A stretch of DNA of 64,000 nt from Terriglobus albidus (lineage in GTDB: Bacteria > Acidobacteriota > Terriglobia > Terriglobales > Acidobacteriaceae), in contig NZ_JAGTAS010000057.1 of NCBI RefSeq assembly GCF_025685425.1, forward strand, positions 434,001 to 498,000, given 5' to 3'. Both the position numbers and the translations under genes were made by a program. The notes below the pieces were generated by a model. That model searched no databases. It had not been told where the DNA came from and saw only the letters and a list, made by a program, of their open reading frames with translations. Positions 41,062 to 50,500 of the stretch are shown in pieces (position 1 is the stretch's first letter; each line of letters starts with the position of its first letter).

Positions 41062-44000
41062 TTAGAAGACGATCTTCGCCGCAAACTGCATGTTGAACGG
41101 CTCACCCGAACCAAGTCCAGGAGCACCGGCGGCATCGCCCACCGTGGTGGTCGACTTGCCGAAGTTGGAGGACGTCGGATTGGAGACGCTGGGCTTAGCG
41201 AGGTTCAGACGGTTGAAGATGTTGAACATCTCTGCACGGAGCTGCAGACGGACGTTTTCGTGCAGCGTCGTATTCTTCACGACCGAAGCATCCACGGTAC
41301 CAAAGCCGGGTCCACGAACGGAACCGCGAGGAGTCGGGCTGAAGGTCCCTGCAGCTGGCAGCGTAAACGCTGAAGCCGAGAGCCACTGAACCGTCTTGTT
41401 GGCGGTGCTGGACGTCGCCGCTGTAACCGCGCGGTTGGTGTTGTAAGGATCGCCGACCAATGTTGCACGGTCCTGGTTCTCTCCTGTACCGCTGCGATTG
41501 CTGCCGGCCTTCGGAGTCAGAGCCGAACCCGAGAAGAAGGTCATGAACGAGTTCACTTCCCATCCCGAGCTCAGTGCCTTCAGGTTGTTCGAGAACGTCG
41601 GAATCGAGTAAACGACATAGCCATTGAAAGTGTGCTTGATGTCGAAGTCGGCAGTGCCATATTCCGCCGGCAGATTCAGCGAATTCTGCGGAGCGAAGTT
41701 ACGGGTACCGGAGACATTGTCCAGAGCGTGGCCGTAGGTGTAGGACGCCTGGGCCGTCAGATTGTGGAAGTTGCTGGTGCGAACAGACGCCTGTAGCGAG
41801 CTGTAATTGGAATTACCCGACGACTCAAACTGATTGATCGCCGTAAACAGCTTGAATTGCTTGAAGTACGGGCGAGAGTACTGCTGATAGGTGACGCAGC
41901 TGGTCGATGAACTGCTGCAAGGAGCACCAGTAGTGGCGTCCACCGAGGCGCTGGGAGTGGGAGAAGGCTGGGCCTGGTTGATGTCACGCAGGTTGAACAG
42001 GTGACGTCCGACTGACCCTACGTAGCCAACCTGAGCTACAGTGTTGCGGCTCAGCTGATACTCCAGATTGAGGTTGTAGTTCTGCAGGTAGGCGTTCTTG
42101 AAGTCCTTCGAGACCGTTGCAACACCGAATGCTGAAGTCGCTGCAGAAGGCAGAGGATCAACACCCGTTGCAATCGTGAAGGCCGTCGTCTTCGAAGCGG
42201 TGAAGACCGGGCTGGCGCCCGTGTTGTTCGCCTGAACGCCGACAGCCGCGTTGTTGCCAGGACGGTTGTCAAAGAAGCCATTCAGGTTAGGCAGATCGAA
42301 GAACAGACCATACGTACCACGCACGACAAGCTTGTTAGAGACCTTGGAACTGAAGCCGAAGCGGGGCGAGACATTGGTGTAGCGGCGGGGATAGAGGGTA
42401 TCGATATCCTGACCCACGATCGAGAAGCCGGACGCTGCATTTGGGTTGAAGTTGGAGAACGTGCCGTTAGTCGAGTAGACCGGGCCGGAGTAATCCCAAC
42501 GTACGCCATAGTTCAGTGTCAGCGCCGGAGAGACCTGATACTGATCCTGGGCGAAGATATCCCACTGGTTGACCCAAACATCACGCTGCAGCTGACCGCG
42601 GACAATGCTGCCATTCGCCGCATAACCAGCCAGAAAGTCTGCAAGTGCACGGGTATTGGCATCGCCTTCGGAAGTGTACTGCGAGCAGGTAGGAGCGCAA
42701 GCGGCTGTCTGAGTAGCAGACGACGTGCCGTCAAAAGCGTACGAACCACGAACGCTGCGTTGGTAGAGCAGGTTCATGTAGTTGCGACGGAATTCACCGC
42801 CGAAACGGAACTGATGCTTACCCCAAACCAATGTTGCCGTATCGGTGACGTGACCGGTGTAGTCTTGACGGCCGAGCGGAGGCGTAGGTCCAACGTTGTC
42901 AAATCCAGTGATTTTGATGTTAGGAGCACCGTACAAAGACGGATTCGTTACACCGGTATTGAATCCTAGAGCCGGAATGTTCTGGTTGTGAACGTTGTCA
43001 TTGAACGTCTGTCCGAAGTAGTTGACGCCGATCAGCGCCTGATTCGAGAGGTGGTCGGTCAGCATCCAGTTGTGCGTAACCGCGTAGTTATGAACGTGAG
43101 TCGGAGCTACCTGGTAGTACTCCCAGATCGGAGGATCGGTGAGGCCGAGCTGGCGGCCGGTACCGATGAAGGCACGAACCGAAAGGGTCTGCTTGGAGTT
43201 GATGTTCCAATCGATCTTGCCGACGCTGTTGTCGCTATAACCGCTCTGAGGACGCGGGTCAACGTAATTACCGACGGTCGCAGCGCCCGGCTTGTTTCCA
43301 CGAGGCCAGAGGGCCTGCAGCACATTCACGAACGTCTGGTTGACCGGCACGTTGTGCTTGTTCAGCAGCGCGGTAGCCTGATTCACCCACTGATCGGTCG
43401 GCTCGGTCGCTGCACCGCTGGCGCCGATAATGTACTTCTGACGCTCATAGTTAACAAAGAAGAAGAGCTTGTCTCTCTTGATGGGTCCGCCGAGCGATCC
43501 GCCGAACTGGTTGTTGCGGATCTTCGGCTTACGAACTGCATCGCCAAGCATCTGGCTCTTGGCAGCGAAGTACTCGTTGCGCAGGTAATAGTAGGCGCTT
43601 CCGTGGAAGAGGTTTGTACCACTCTTCACGACCATGTTGATTGCGCCGCCACCATTGCGTCCCACTTCTGCATTGCCCTGGGACTGAACGGAGAACTGGT
43701 CGATTGCTTCGATGGGCAGCGTTACACCGGCTACACCGGAGACACCACCCTGATTCGAACCCGTTGAGTTGTGGAAGATGTCGTTGTTATCGACACCATC
43801 GATCTGCCAGTTGTTCTGGTTGGTACGTGCACCGTTGATGGAACCGGCGCCATTGACGCCAGGGGTGATCTTAATCAACTGCGTGAAGTCGCGGCCGTTC
43901 AACGGAATGTTCGCAACAGCGCGAGAGTTCACAACAGATGTATTTGTCGAGGAGACTGTGTCGATAGCAACATCGGCCGCGTTCACTTCAACCACCAGAT

Positions 44001-44349
44001 TATTGGTGGCTACCGAAAGCTTGGGAGAGAGTGCGTACACTTCGCCGGGACGGGTTTCGACGTCAGTGATCTTCGTCTCCGAAAACCCCGGCGCGCTGAT
44101 CGTGATGCTGTACTTACCGAGTGGAAGATCCTGGAAGGAATAGGTTCCGTCGCCGGTGGACTCGGTCTCACGCGTCAGGCCGGTGTCCTGGCCGAGCAGT
44201 GTGATCTTGGCGTGCGGAACAACCGCGCCGGTGCTGTCGAGAACCGTCCCGGCGATACCGCCGCGGAAGGTCTGTGCTGACAGAGACACCGTCAACAACA
44301 ACACAAAGAGAGGTGCAACGAAGCTTCGGAAGAAGCGGGCAATGCGCAT
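41062..44349 (-). CDS. Oar-like TonB-dependent receptor
   Basis: A 1095-residue outer-membrane protein. A signal peptide (APLFVLLLTVSLSA) is followed by a carboxypeptidase regulatory-like domain (GGIAGTVLDSTGAVVPHAKI, GKYSITISAPGF), a plug domain (SRAVANIPLNGRDFTQLIKI) and a long beta-barrel ending FNMQFAAKIVF. This domain order defines the Oar-like receptors that are greatly expanded in Acidobacteria. The transported substrate is unknown, possibly polysaccharide or protein fragments. A leader of more than 500 bases lies upstream. Confidence 0.9.
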   Translation of the reverse strand: MRIARFFRSFVAPLFVLLLTVSLSAQTFRGGIAGTVLDSTGAVVPHAKITLLGQDTGLTRETESTGDGTYSFQDLPLGKYSITISAPGFSETKITDVETRPGEVYALSPKLSVATNNLVVEVNAADVAIDTVSSTNTSVVNSRAVANIPLNGRDFTQLIKITPGVNGAGSINGARTNQNNWQIDGVDNNDIFHNSTGSNQGGVSGVAGVTLPIEAIDQFSVQSQGNAEVGRNGGGAINMVVKSGTNLFHGSAYYYLRNEYFAAKSQMLGDAVRKPKIRNNQFGGSLGGPIKRDKLFFFVNYERQKYIIGASGAATEPTDQWVNQATALLNKHNVPVNQTFVNVLQALWPRGNKPGAATVGNYVDPRPQSGYSDNSVGKIDWNINSKQTLSVRAFIGTGRQLGLTDPPIWEYYQVAPTHVHNYAVTHNWMLTDHLSNQALIGVNYFGQTFNDNVHNQNIPALGFNTGVTNPSLYGAPNIKITGFDNVGPTPPLGRQDYTGHVTDTATLVWGKHQFRFGGEFRRNYMNLLYQRSVRGSYAFDGTSSATQTAACAPTCSQYTSEGDANTRALADFLAGYAANGSIVRGQLQRDVWVNQWDIFAQDQYQVSPALTLNYGVRWDYSGPVYSTNGTFSNFNPNAASGFSIVGQDIDTLYPRRYTNVSPRFGFSSKVSNKLVVRGTYGLFFDLPNLNGFFDNRPGNNAAVGVQANNTGASPVFTASKTTAFTIATGVDPLPSAATSAFGVATVSKDFKNAYLQNYNLNLEYQLSRNTVAQVGYVGSVGRHLFNLRDINQAQPSPTPSASVDATTGAPCSSSSTSCVTYQQYSRPYFKQFKLFTAINQFESSGNSNYSSLQASVRTSNFHNLTAQASYTYGHALDNVSGTRNFAPQNSLNLPAEYGTADFDIKHTFNGYVVYSIPTFSNNLKALSSGWEVNSFMTFFSGSALTPKAGSNRSGTGENQDRATLVGDPYNTNRAVTAATSSTANKTVQWLSASAFTLPAAGTFSPTPRGSVRGPGFGTVDASVVKNTTLHENVRLQLRAEMFNIFNRLNLAKPSVSNPTSSNFGKSTTTVGDAAGAPGLGSGEPFNMQFAAKIVF

Positions 44350-44914
44350 GACTGGCTCCTGAGGTAGTGAAACAACTACGTTTGGCGTCTGTTGATGCGT
44401 TTAACTGACTTTTGCTACGTTTTTCGAGTGAAAAAGGAACAGGATCCCTAAGAACAACAGCACGCCGTCATGCCGGCCTGAGGGGCCAGACAAGCGCCGG
44501 GATATTCCCGGAATGCGATGATTGCGGCTGACATGTAGAAAGTCGTCTCCGTCTTATGCTGCTGTTGTTGTGTAGATTCAGCATACCTGTATTACGGTTC
44601 GATGAACAAACTGTTCCCCTAAAAAAATCATTGATATGCGCTTCAAATCCTGCGCGACGTCTAAGGCGGCGCAAGAGAAGACCCTATTTTTTCAATACTT
44701 TATTCTTGCACTCCGAAGAAAAATCTCTTCCAATAGAGAGAGCAGGTCCCCACGGACTGATTCAGTCCGCCCTGTTATCCGACTGTTGAGCTGCAACCGG
44801 CCCCCCGGCGTTGTTAGAACATCGTATCCAGCAGCGTATTTTCAACTGCTATCGAATCTCTAACCTGCTGTTCTTGTCGTTGGACCAAATTTGTCTTTTT
44901 TTCGGAGTCCTTCA
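44350..44914. other. Long intergenic leader region
   Basis: 565 bases lie between two divergent outer-membrane genes. It presumably holds both promoters and leaders. It is more AT-rich than the genes and has short hairpin-forming stretches (for example GCCGGGATATTCCCGG-like near 44495), but I see no gene, riboswitch or known repeat in it. Confidence 0.4.
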
Positions 44915-45481
44915 ATGTACGTTCGAACGAAACTGGCTGTAGCTGTACTAGCCGCTATCTCGATTCTTTCTATTTCCTCCCCCCACAGCAATGCACAAGC
45001 CATCCCCGCCGGCTACAAACGGGGTGGCGACATCGATGCATTTTTCACCTATGGGCGCGCACGCACAGACTTCGGCTCCGCCCAAAATAATCTCTATACT
45101 CTCGGCGGAGACTACATGTTCCGGTATTTCGGAATGTTTCAGCCGGGCATCAATGTCCGGTACATCCACTCAACTGGTGCTGTCGTGGATGAACCCTTCT
45201 TCGGCGGTGGCATTGATCTCCGTTTTCGCCAGTTCTGGCGTCTTCGCCCCTATGGTGTCGCCGATATGGGCATCGGCTCCGTAAAAGAAAAATCACCGGG
45301 TATCGACGACTCGGGAGTTTCTTACATTCTGGGCGGTGGTATTGACGTTCCCATCGTCAGCAGGTTCGCCGCTCGCGCAGAATTCAACTCTCAGCACATC
45401 TTGATCTCTGGCGGCAAAGGCCCGGACCTGACTTTCACCCCATACAGTCTCAACGTCGGTGTCGTATACCACATTCGCTAG
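44915..45481 (+). CDS. Small outer-membrane beta-barrel protein
   Basis: 188 residues from the ATG at 44915. A signal peptide (LAVAVLAAISILSISSPHSNAQA) precedes an eight-stranded-type barrel with alternating residues (DIDAFFTYGRARTDFG, YMFRYFGMFQPGINVRYIHS, LTFTPYSLNVGVVYHIR with a terminal aromatic/aliphatic strand). It resembles OmpA/OmpW-like or opacity-type small barrels. Function is unknown. The stop TAG is shared with an inverted-repeat element, and a strong terminator follows. Confidence 0.72.
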   Translation: MYVRTKLAVAVLAAISILSISSPHSNAQAIPAGYKRGGDIDAFFTYGRARTDFGSAQNNLYTLGGDYMFRYFGMFQPGINVRYIHSTGAVVDEPFFGGGIDLRFRQFWRLRPYGVADMGIGSVKEKSPGIDDSGVSYILGGGIDVPIVSRFAARAEFNSQHILISGGKGPDLTFTPYSLNVGVVYHIR

Positions 45482-45594
45482 AGTATTTTCCCTGTAGGCG
45501 TAGTGTAGGGCTTCCGCATCCATGGGCATTTTTCCGGAATGAAAACGCGCTGCACTCCTCTTCCGGGGTACCCAGCAACAGGAAAAATGCTCTA
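45479..45594. repeat. Terminal-inverted-repeat element, copy D
   Basis: A 116-bp copy in A/B orientation that begins TAGAGTATTTTCCCTG, where the TAG is the stop of the small barrel gene. It ends CAGGAAAAATGCTCTA. It has several substitutions and an altered internal hairpin (GGGCATTTTT/GAAAACGCG), so it is an older copy. Confidence 0.85.
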
Positions 45595-45614
45595 ATGCTT
45601 GTGTTTTCCCTGGC

Positions 45615-45650
45615 AGCAAAAAGCCCTTCCGAACGGAAGGGCTTTTTGCT
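45615..45650. terminator. Bidirectional terminator
   Basis: A perfect 16-bp stem, AGCAAAAAGCCCTTCC and its complement around GAAC, lies between the convergent small-barrel and TonB receptor genes. Confidence 0.88.
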
Positions 45651-45675
45651 AATCGCGTGTTGATCTAACACTGTC

Positions 45676-48114
45676 TTACTCCCGCACCAACCTCAGCTTG
45701 ATGCCGGCACGGAAGGTAAACGGAAGCCCCGGATAACCGATCGGTCCTGTACGCTGCTGACTGGTCAGATTGTCGAGCTGCGTGAAGATCGACATACTCG
45801 GCTTCCACTGATACGCGAGATTCGCATCCAGCCGCTGGTAGGCATAGTCGAGATTCTTGTTCGGCAGCAACAGCGTATTTCCACCGCTGATGTCGGAGTA
45901 TGAAAGAAAGGTGGAATCATCGCTGCGTCCCACGAGCGCACCCTTCAGCGCCGCGGACCACTTGCTCGCTGTCCACTGCACCGCGAAGAAGCCCGAGTGT
46001 GTAGGACGCCGGAAGGGACGCTGCCCTACCAGGGGAGAGGTGCTTCCAATCGCGATTCCCGGGAAGTTCGGATTCGTGGCCGCCAGTCCGCCCGAGACCG
46101 CATCACCCGAAAGAGAACGCTGCACCTCGGCATCGAGGTACGTATATCCTCCGCGTGCAAACCAGTGCTTTGTCAGCCGCCATTCACTCTCTGCTTCGAG
46201 TCCCTGGGCGCGATATGCCAACGAGTTCAGGTCAGCGCCGAAGATGGAATACGCAATGCTCGATGGAATATGAAAGATATTGATCAGCGTACCCGCGTCC
46301 ACATATTCGATCTGCCGATCGAACTGCGTGTGGAAGTAGCCGAGCTTCACGATGCCGCGCTGGCTCAACAGGCTCTGCTCCAAACCTCCCTCATAGCTCC
46401 GCGAACGCAACGCATTCATCGGAGTGACGTGATAGGTGTTGATCGCCGCCGAATTACCGGAGCTGAGCAGCAGCGAATACAGCGAAGAGAACTGCTCGGT
46501 CAGAGTCGGCTCCTGCACGCCCTTGGAGAAGTTAAAGCGTAATTTGGTGCCGTGCGCGAACCCATTTCCCGGAGCGATGGGGTACCAGGCAATGCCCAGC
46601 TTCGGCACGCCTTCCAGGCCGAAGAGCGCGTTCTTCTCAAGCTCTCCACCGAAGGAGTAGAAGACACGGCTGGCAAAGTCGCCCTGCATCTGTAGCGTAT
46701 AGCCATAGTTGCCACGGTCCGCCTTGTTGAACGTGCCGTAGGCTGAGTTCTTGTAGATGCCGCGCTCGTCCTCATAGCGGAAGGCGCCCAGCACCGCCAG
46801 GTGCTGCGAGAAGCGATAGTCGGTCTGATAGTAGAGCTGGTCGCGGTTGCTTACCTGGTCAGAACGCGTGGGATAGGGAAGACCGAAATCCAGCGCCGCC
46901 TGGCCGCTCACTGAATATCCATTCGCTCCAGTGATCGTCACGGGACGACCGTAGTAGGTCGTGAAGCCGAAGCTCGTAATCGGAGTACCGACAGGAGAGA
47001 ACTGGAATACTTGTTCCCGCTTGCGCGTGACACCATAGCGCACCAGGTTGTGCCATGCGCTGGTTGCCTGAAAATCCAGAGCCGCACCAGAGATCAGAAT
47101 CTGATCGGCCTGCTTGACGTTATCAGAGATGCCATAGAAGTCATGCGCATTCGGCACACCCACCGCTGCATCGGTATTGCGCAATGTAAAGCGCAACGAG
47201 GTCTTAGCATTGAGCGCAAAGCCGAGGTTCGCCGCCGAAGTTGCATTGTGATAGCGGTTCCCAGGAAGGGCATTCGAAGAATCTACGCGCGAAAAACCGA
47301 GCAGGTAATCGAGCTTACGCGCAGAGCCGCTCAGATCTCCTTCGTTCCGCCAGGTGTGAAAGTTTCCGGCATCTCCGGTGTAACGCAGGATGGGACGAAT
47401 CGTCGTTCCCTGCTGCGTCGCCAGGCGCACTGCGCTCGCCGTCGCGCCCGCGCCTACCGTAACGCTGTCCGGACCGCGGTGAACTTCGATGGTATCCAAC
47501 GCGAAGCTCGACAGGTTGCCGTAATCGAAACGGCCTCCCATATCTTCGGCGGGAATACCGTCGATGGTGACACGGTTGCCATCCGACTGACCGCCGCGCA
47601 CGAACTGCGAGGTCTGTCCGCCCATCTGTCCGCTCTGAACAATCTGCACGCCTGGCATGAGGCGAAGCTCTTCGCTGACGCCATAGCGAGGCCACAGGGC
47701 GTCCGGCTGAATCAGGCTCACCGAAGAACTGGTCTGGGAAAGCGTTGTCGGCAAACCGGTGGCCGTCACGGTGATTTCATCCTTGCGCTCATCGAGACGC
47801 AGCGTGACATCCTGCTGTACGAGGTCCAGCCGTCCGCCGTAAAAGCTGCGTGACGGTGTCGTCGCAAAGCCCTGGCTGGAGGTCAGGAGCAGAAAGCGGC
47901 CACCTTCTGAGCTACGCAGCTCATACTCGCCTTCAGGTCCGCTTACACCGATAGCAACGACACTATTGCCCAGCAAAAGCTGCAATCGTGCACCACTCAC
48001 GCCGGCGCCCAGTTGATTGGTTACACGTCCGCGCACAACAACAGCATGTGCCGCGGAAGCAGATAACAGTATGGCTAGGATGGCCGCTCGAAAACGGCCT
48101 GCAGGAATACTCAT
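45676..48114 (-). CDS. TonB-dependent receptor, probably for cobalamin or corrinoid
   Basis: 812 residues from the ATG at 48114, with GGAGGA close upstream; the frame is open to 48153. A signal peptide (AAILAILLSASAAHA) is followed by a carboxypeptidase regulatory-like domain (VVRGRVTNQLGAGVSGARLQ), a plug (YGVSEELRLMPGVQIVQSGQ, QFVRGGQSDGNRVTIDGIPA) and a barrel ending PFTFRAGIKLRLVRE. The cobalamin riboswitch in its leader makes a BtuB-like corrinoid uptake role the best inference. The extra N-terminal domain is unlike classical BtuB. Confidence 0.88.
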   Translation of the reverse strand: MSIPAGRFRAAILAILLSASAAHAVVVRGRVTNQLGAGVSGARLQLLLGNSVVAIGVSGPEGEYELRSSEGGRFLLLTSSQGFATTPSRSFYGGRLDLVQQDVTLRLDERKDEITVTATGLPTTLSQTSSSVSLIQPDALWPRYGVSEELRLMPGVQIVQSGQMGGQTSQFVRGGQSDGNRVTIDGIPAEDMGGRFDYGNLSSFALDTIEVHRGPDSVTVGAGATASAVRLATQQGTTIRPILRYTGDAGNFHTWRNEGDLSGSARKLDYLLGFSRVDSSNALPGNRYHNATSAANLGFALNAKTSLRFTLRNTDAAVGVPNAHDFYGISDNVKQADQILISGAALDFQATSAWHNLVRYGVTRKREQVFQFSPVGTPITSFGFTTYYGRPVTITGANGYSVSGQAALDFGLPYPTRSDQVSNRDQLYYQTDYRFSQHLAVLGAFRYEDERGIYKNSAYGTFNKADRGNYGYTLQMQGDFASRVFYSFGGELEKNALFGLEGVPKLGIAWYPIAPGNGFAHGTKLRFNFSKGVQEPTLTEQFSSLYSLLLSSGNSAAINTYHVTPMNALRSRSYEGGLEQSLLSQRGIVKLGYFHTQFDRQIEYVDAGTLINIFHIPSSIAYSIFGADLNSLAYRAQGLEAESEWRLTKHWFARGGYTYLDAEVQRSLSGDAVSGGLAATNPNFPGIAIGSTSPLVGQRPFRRPTHSGFFAVQWTASKWSAALKGALVGRSDDSTFLSYSDISGGNTLLLPNKNLDYAYQRLDANLAYQWKPSMSIFTQLDNLTSQQRTGPIGYPGLPFTFRAGIKLRLVRE

Positions 48115-48154
48115 AAGACTCCTCCGTTCCCCCTCGGAACGTTGGCTGGTCACA

Positions 48155-48400
48155 GTGAAACCGGTCTCCTGACTTTACGCATTCCAGCAGCCATTCTTTG
48201 GCGTTCCCTTCCCGTCCTGAAGAACAGTGAGAAATAGCCGGCTACTGATCATCCCTCCCCTGAAGTAACGCTCCAAAGGAGTGCGCTCGGGGGAGTGACG
48301 TGCGTCTACAGTTGCGGGGCAGTGGCGGAATCTCACCGCGCTTCCCGAACATTTCACTGCGTCGATTCTCTAAAAACGCAGGGCACGCCCTGCGAAGATC
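48155..48400 (-). promoter_or_regulatory. Cobalamin riboswitch
   Basis: On the minus strand the leader contains GGGAAGCGCGGTGAGATTCC, then GCCACTGCCCCGCAACTGT (the B12-box core). Nearer the gene comes AGTCAGGAGACCGG, the conserved 3' part of the aptamer. Order and spacing match the AdoCbl class. Between aptamer and start codon, GTTCCGAGGGGGAAC can form a hairpin beside the Shine-Dalgarno GGAGGA, a plausible translational switch. High cobalamin would shut off the receptor. Confidence 0.93.
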
Positions 48401-48433
48401 ACTCGGCACAGTTGCTCGCGTGTATTGCAGATT

Positions 48434-49198
48434 TTACACGGCAGGCTGCCGCTCCATTGTCAGTAAATGTTTGACGCGCGCCACATCTTCCCGCGAAGTA
48501 ATACGCACCAGCTCGCGTTCTTCATCTCCCATGGCCAGCCTGCTGCCGGCTATGGCCTCGCCGCGGAAGGATCCATGCAACCAGTCGACACCGGTCGCAT
48601 CCCAAAGCTGCCTGGCGTTGCGTACCGTCACACCGGCGCCCCCCATAATCCGAATGCGCCCCGCCGACTGCCGCACCAGCGACGACACCATCTGCTGGCC
48701 ATGCTCCAGAGAGTCATCTCCACCGGAGGTCAGCACCTCGTCCACACCGCACTGAATCAGATCTTCAAGCGCCTCTTCCAGATCTGCCGTGACATCGAAG
48801 GCACGATGAAAAACCACCTTCATCGGCCGCGCCCGCTCCACCAGCTCCAGCGTGCGCTTTACGTCGACGGTATGGTTCTTCATCAGGAGACCGAAGACGA
48901 CGCCGTGAGCGCCGACTTCTTTGCAGCCTTCAATATCCATCCGCATGACCGTCAGCTCTTCCTCGGTATAAAGGAAGTCGCCGGCGCGCGGACGAATCAT
49001 GACATGCACCGGCACTTCACTGACCTGTAGAGCGGCGCCGATGAAGCCGATACTGGGCGTGAGTCCGCCATCGGCCAAAGCCGAGCACAGCTCGATCCGA
49101 TCGGCGCCTCCTTCGAGCGCGGCGTTCAGCGACGTTGTGGAGTCCACGGCGACTTCAAGCCGTACAGGACGAGACTGCATCAGCGGACCATCTCCCAT
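48434..49198 (-). CDS. cutC: CutC family copper homeostasis protein
   Basis: A 254-residue TIM-barrel protein: RLEVAVDSTTSLNAALEGGA and DRIELCSALADGGLTPSIG, MIRPRAGDFLYTEEEL, KVVFHRAFDVTADLEEAL and VDEVLTSGGDDSLEHG are the family signatures. CutC was linked to copper tolerance in E. coli, and its biochemical function remains uncertain. An ATG at 49177 is an alternative start. It lies downstream of the SIS isomerase gene on the same strand, 71 bp away, and may be co-transcribed. Confidence 0.92.
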   Translation of the reverse strand: MGDGPLMQSRPVRLEVAVDSTTSLNAALEGGADRIELCSALADGGLTPSIGFIGAALQVSEVPVHVMIRPRAGDFLYTEEELTVMRMDIEGCKEVGAHGVVFGLLMKNHTVDVKRTLELVERARPMKVVFHRAFDVTADLEEALEDLIQCGVDEVLTSGGDDSLEHGQQMVSSLVRQSAGRIRIMGGAGVTVRNARQLWDATGVDWLHGSFRGEAIAGSRLAMGDEERELVRITSREDVARVKHLLTMERQPAV

Positions 49199-49269
49199 GA
49201 ATGCTTCTGAGCGACCAGAAGAGCACAGCCGTACTTACGCCTGCAAGCACAAACCATGCCCGCAGGAAC

Positions 49270-50367
49270 CTACTCAACTACCACAGACTTCACAAGGTTG
49301 CGCGGCTTGTCCACATCAATGCCGCGTCCAATGGCCATGAAGTAAGCGAAGAGCTGCAGCGGCACCACTTCAAGAATCGGCAGAAGATGTTCCGGCGCTG
49401 CCGGCACCTCCACAATGGCATCAGCCAACGCGGCCGCCTGCACGTCTCCTTCATTGGCAATCGCCAGAATCGGAGCTCCCTGCGCACGCATGTCCTGCAT
49501 CAACTGCATGACCTTCTCATAGCGCAGCACGCTCTCGGCGTCGTTGTGGTCCACGGTTGCCACCATCACCAGAGGAGTCTTACTGCCTACCAGCGCATTG
49601 GGGCCGTGCTTCAGCTCTCCGCTGGGGTAGCCTTCCGCATGGATATAGCTGCTCTCCTTCAGCTTCAGAGCGCCTTCACGGGCAATCGCGTAATGAACAC
49701 CGCGGCCAAGGAAGAGGAAGGTCTCTGCCGCCTGCAAGCGGCCTGCGGCCACGGCGACTACCTGCTGCCAACGCGGCAGCCATGCCCGCATCTGGGTAAT
49801 GATCTGCGGCACAGCCTTTTCCAGACCGATCGCCGGCAGGCCGCGCTGTGCGGCTGCCTGCTCCGCCAGCACTGCCAGCAGCAGAAGCTGGGTGGTGAAG
49901 CTCTTGGTCGCCGGAATCGCCTTCTCGACACCCGCCTGCGTGGTCAGCGCCACATCGGCCTCGCGCGCCATCGATGAGGTTGCGACATTCGTAATCGCAA
50001 GCGTCTTCTGCCCCATCTCCCTGGCTTTGCGCAGCGCCGCCAGCGTGTCGGCGGTCTCTCCCGACTGCGAAACGACGATCACGGCTGCTTGCTTGAGGCG
50101 TGCTTCGCTGCGGTAGACGTATTCGCTGGCATACTCCACATCCACATGGATACCGGCACGGTCTTCCAGAATCAGCTCGGCCACCAGGCCCGCATGCCGG
50201 CTGGAACCGCTCGCAGCAATTACAATTTCCTGCACACCCTCAAGCCACTGCTGGACGGGCGCAAGGACGCTCGCTCCATAGGCCGCCAGAGTACGGTCCA
50301 GCGCATCGGGCTGCTCGAAGATTTCCTTCAGCATCCAGTGCGGAAAGCCATTCAATCCCTCTTGCAT
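49270..50367 (-). CDS. SIS-domain sugar isomerase/deaminase (GlmS C-terminal type)
   Basis: 365 residues, corresponding only to the two SIS domains of glucosamine-6-phosphate synthase: EIVIAASGSSRHAGLVAELI and VIVVSQSGETADTLAALRKA in the first, FLGRGVHYAIAREGALKLKE and SYIHAEGYPSGELKHGP in the second, ending DVDKPRNLVKSVVVE. The N-terminal glutaminase domain is absent, so it probably works in the catabolic direction (AgaS/FrlB/GlmS-like deaminase-isomerase) on an amino-sugar phosphate. GAGGTGATG precedes the ATG. It is divergent from a DeoR regulator. Confidence 0.85.
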   Translation of the reverse strand: MQEGLNGFPHWMLKEIFEQPDALDRTLAAYGASVLAPVQQWLEGVQEIVIAASGSSRHAGLVAELILEDRAGIHVDVEYASEYVYRSEARLKQAAVIVVSQSGETADTLAALRKAREMGQKTLAITNVATSSMAREADVALTTQAGVEKAIPATKSFTTQLLLLAVLAEQAAAQRGLPAIGLEKAVPQIITQMRAWLPRWQQVVAVAAGRLQAAETFLFLGRGVHYAIAREGALKLKESSYIHAEGYPSGELKHGPNALVGSKTPLVMVATVDHNDAESVLRYEKVMQLMQDMRAQGAPILAIANEGDVQAAALADAIVEVPAAPEHLLPILEVVPLQLFAYFMAIGRGIDVDKPRNLVKSVVVE

Positions 50368-50446
50368 TACATCACCTCAAAAATGATTATATCGCCGCAA
50401 TATGGTCAATCATCTGCGAAATTAAGGTTTATTGGTGTCCAAACGA

Positions 50447-50467
50447 TCAAATACTCTGCCCATTTGA
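50447..50467. promoter_or_regulatory. Possible DeoR operator
   Basis: TCAAAT and ATTTGA form an inverted repeat with a 9-base spacer in the 133-bp region between the SIS gene and the DeoR gene. It is weak evidence for a shared operator. Confidence 0.25.
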
Positions 50468-50500
50468 GTGAGATCTGGGTATAAGCTGTTCGAGACCATT

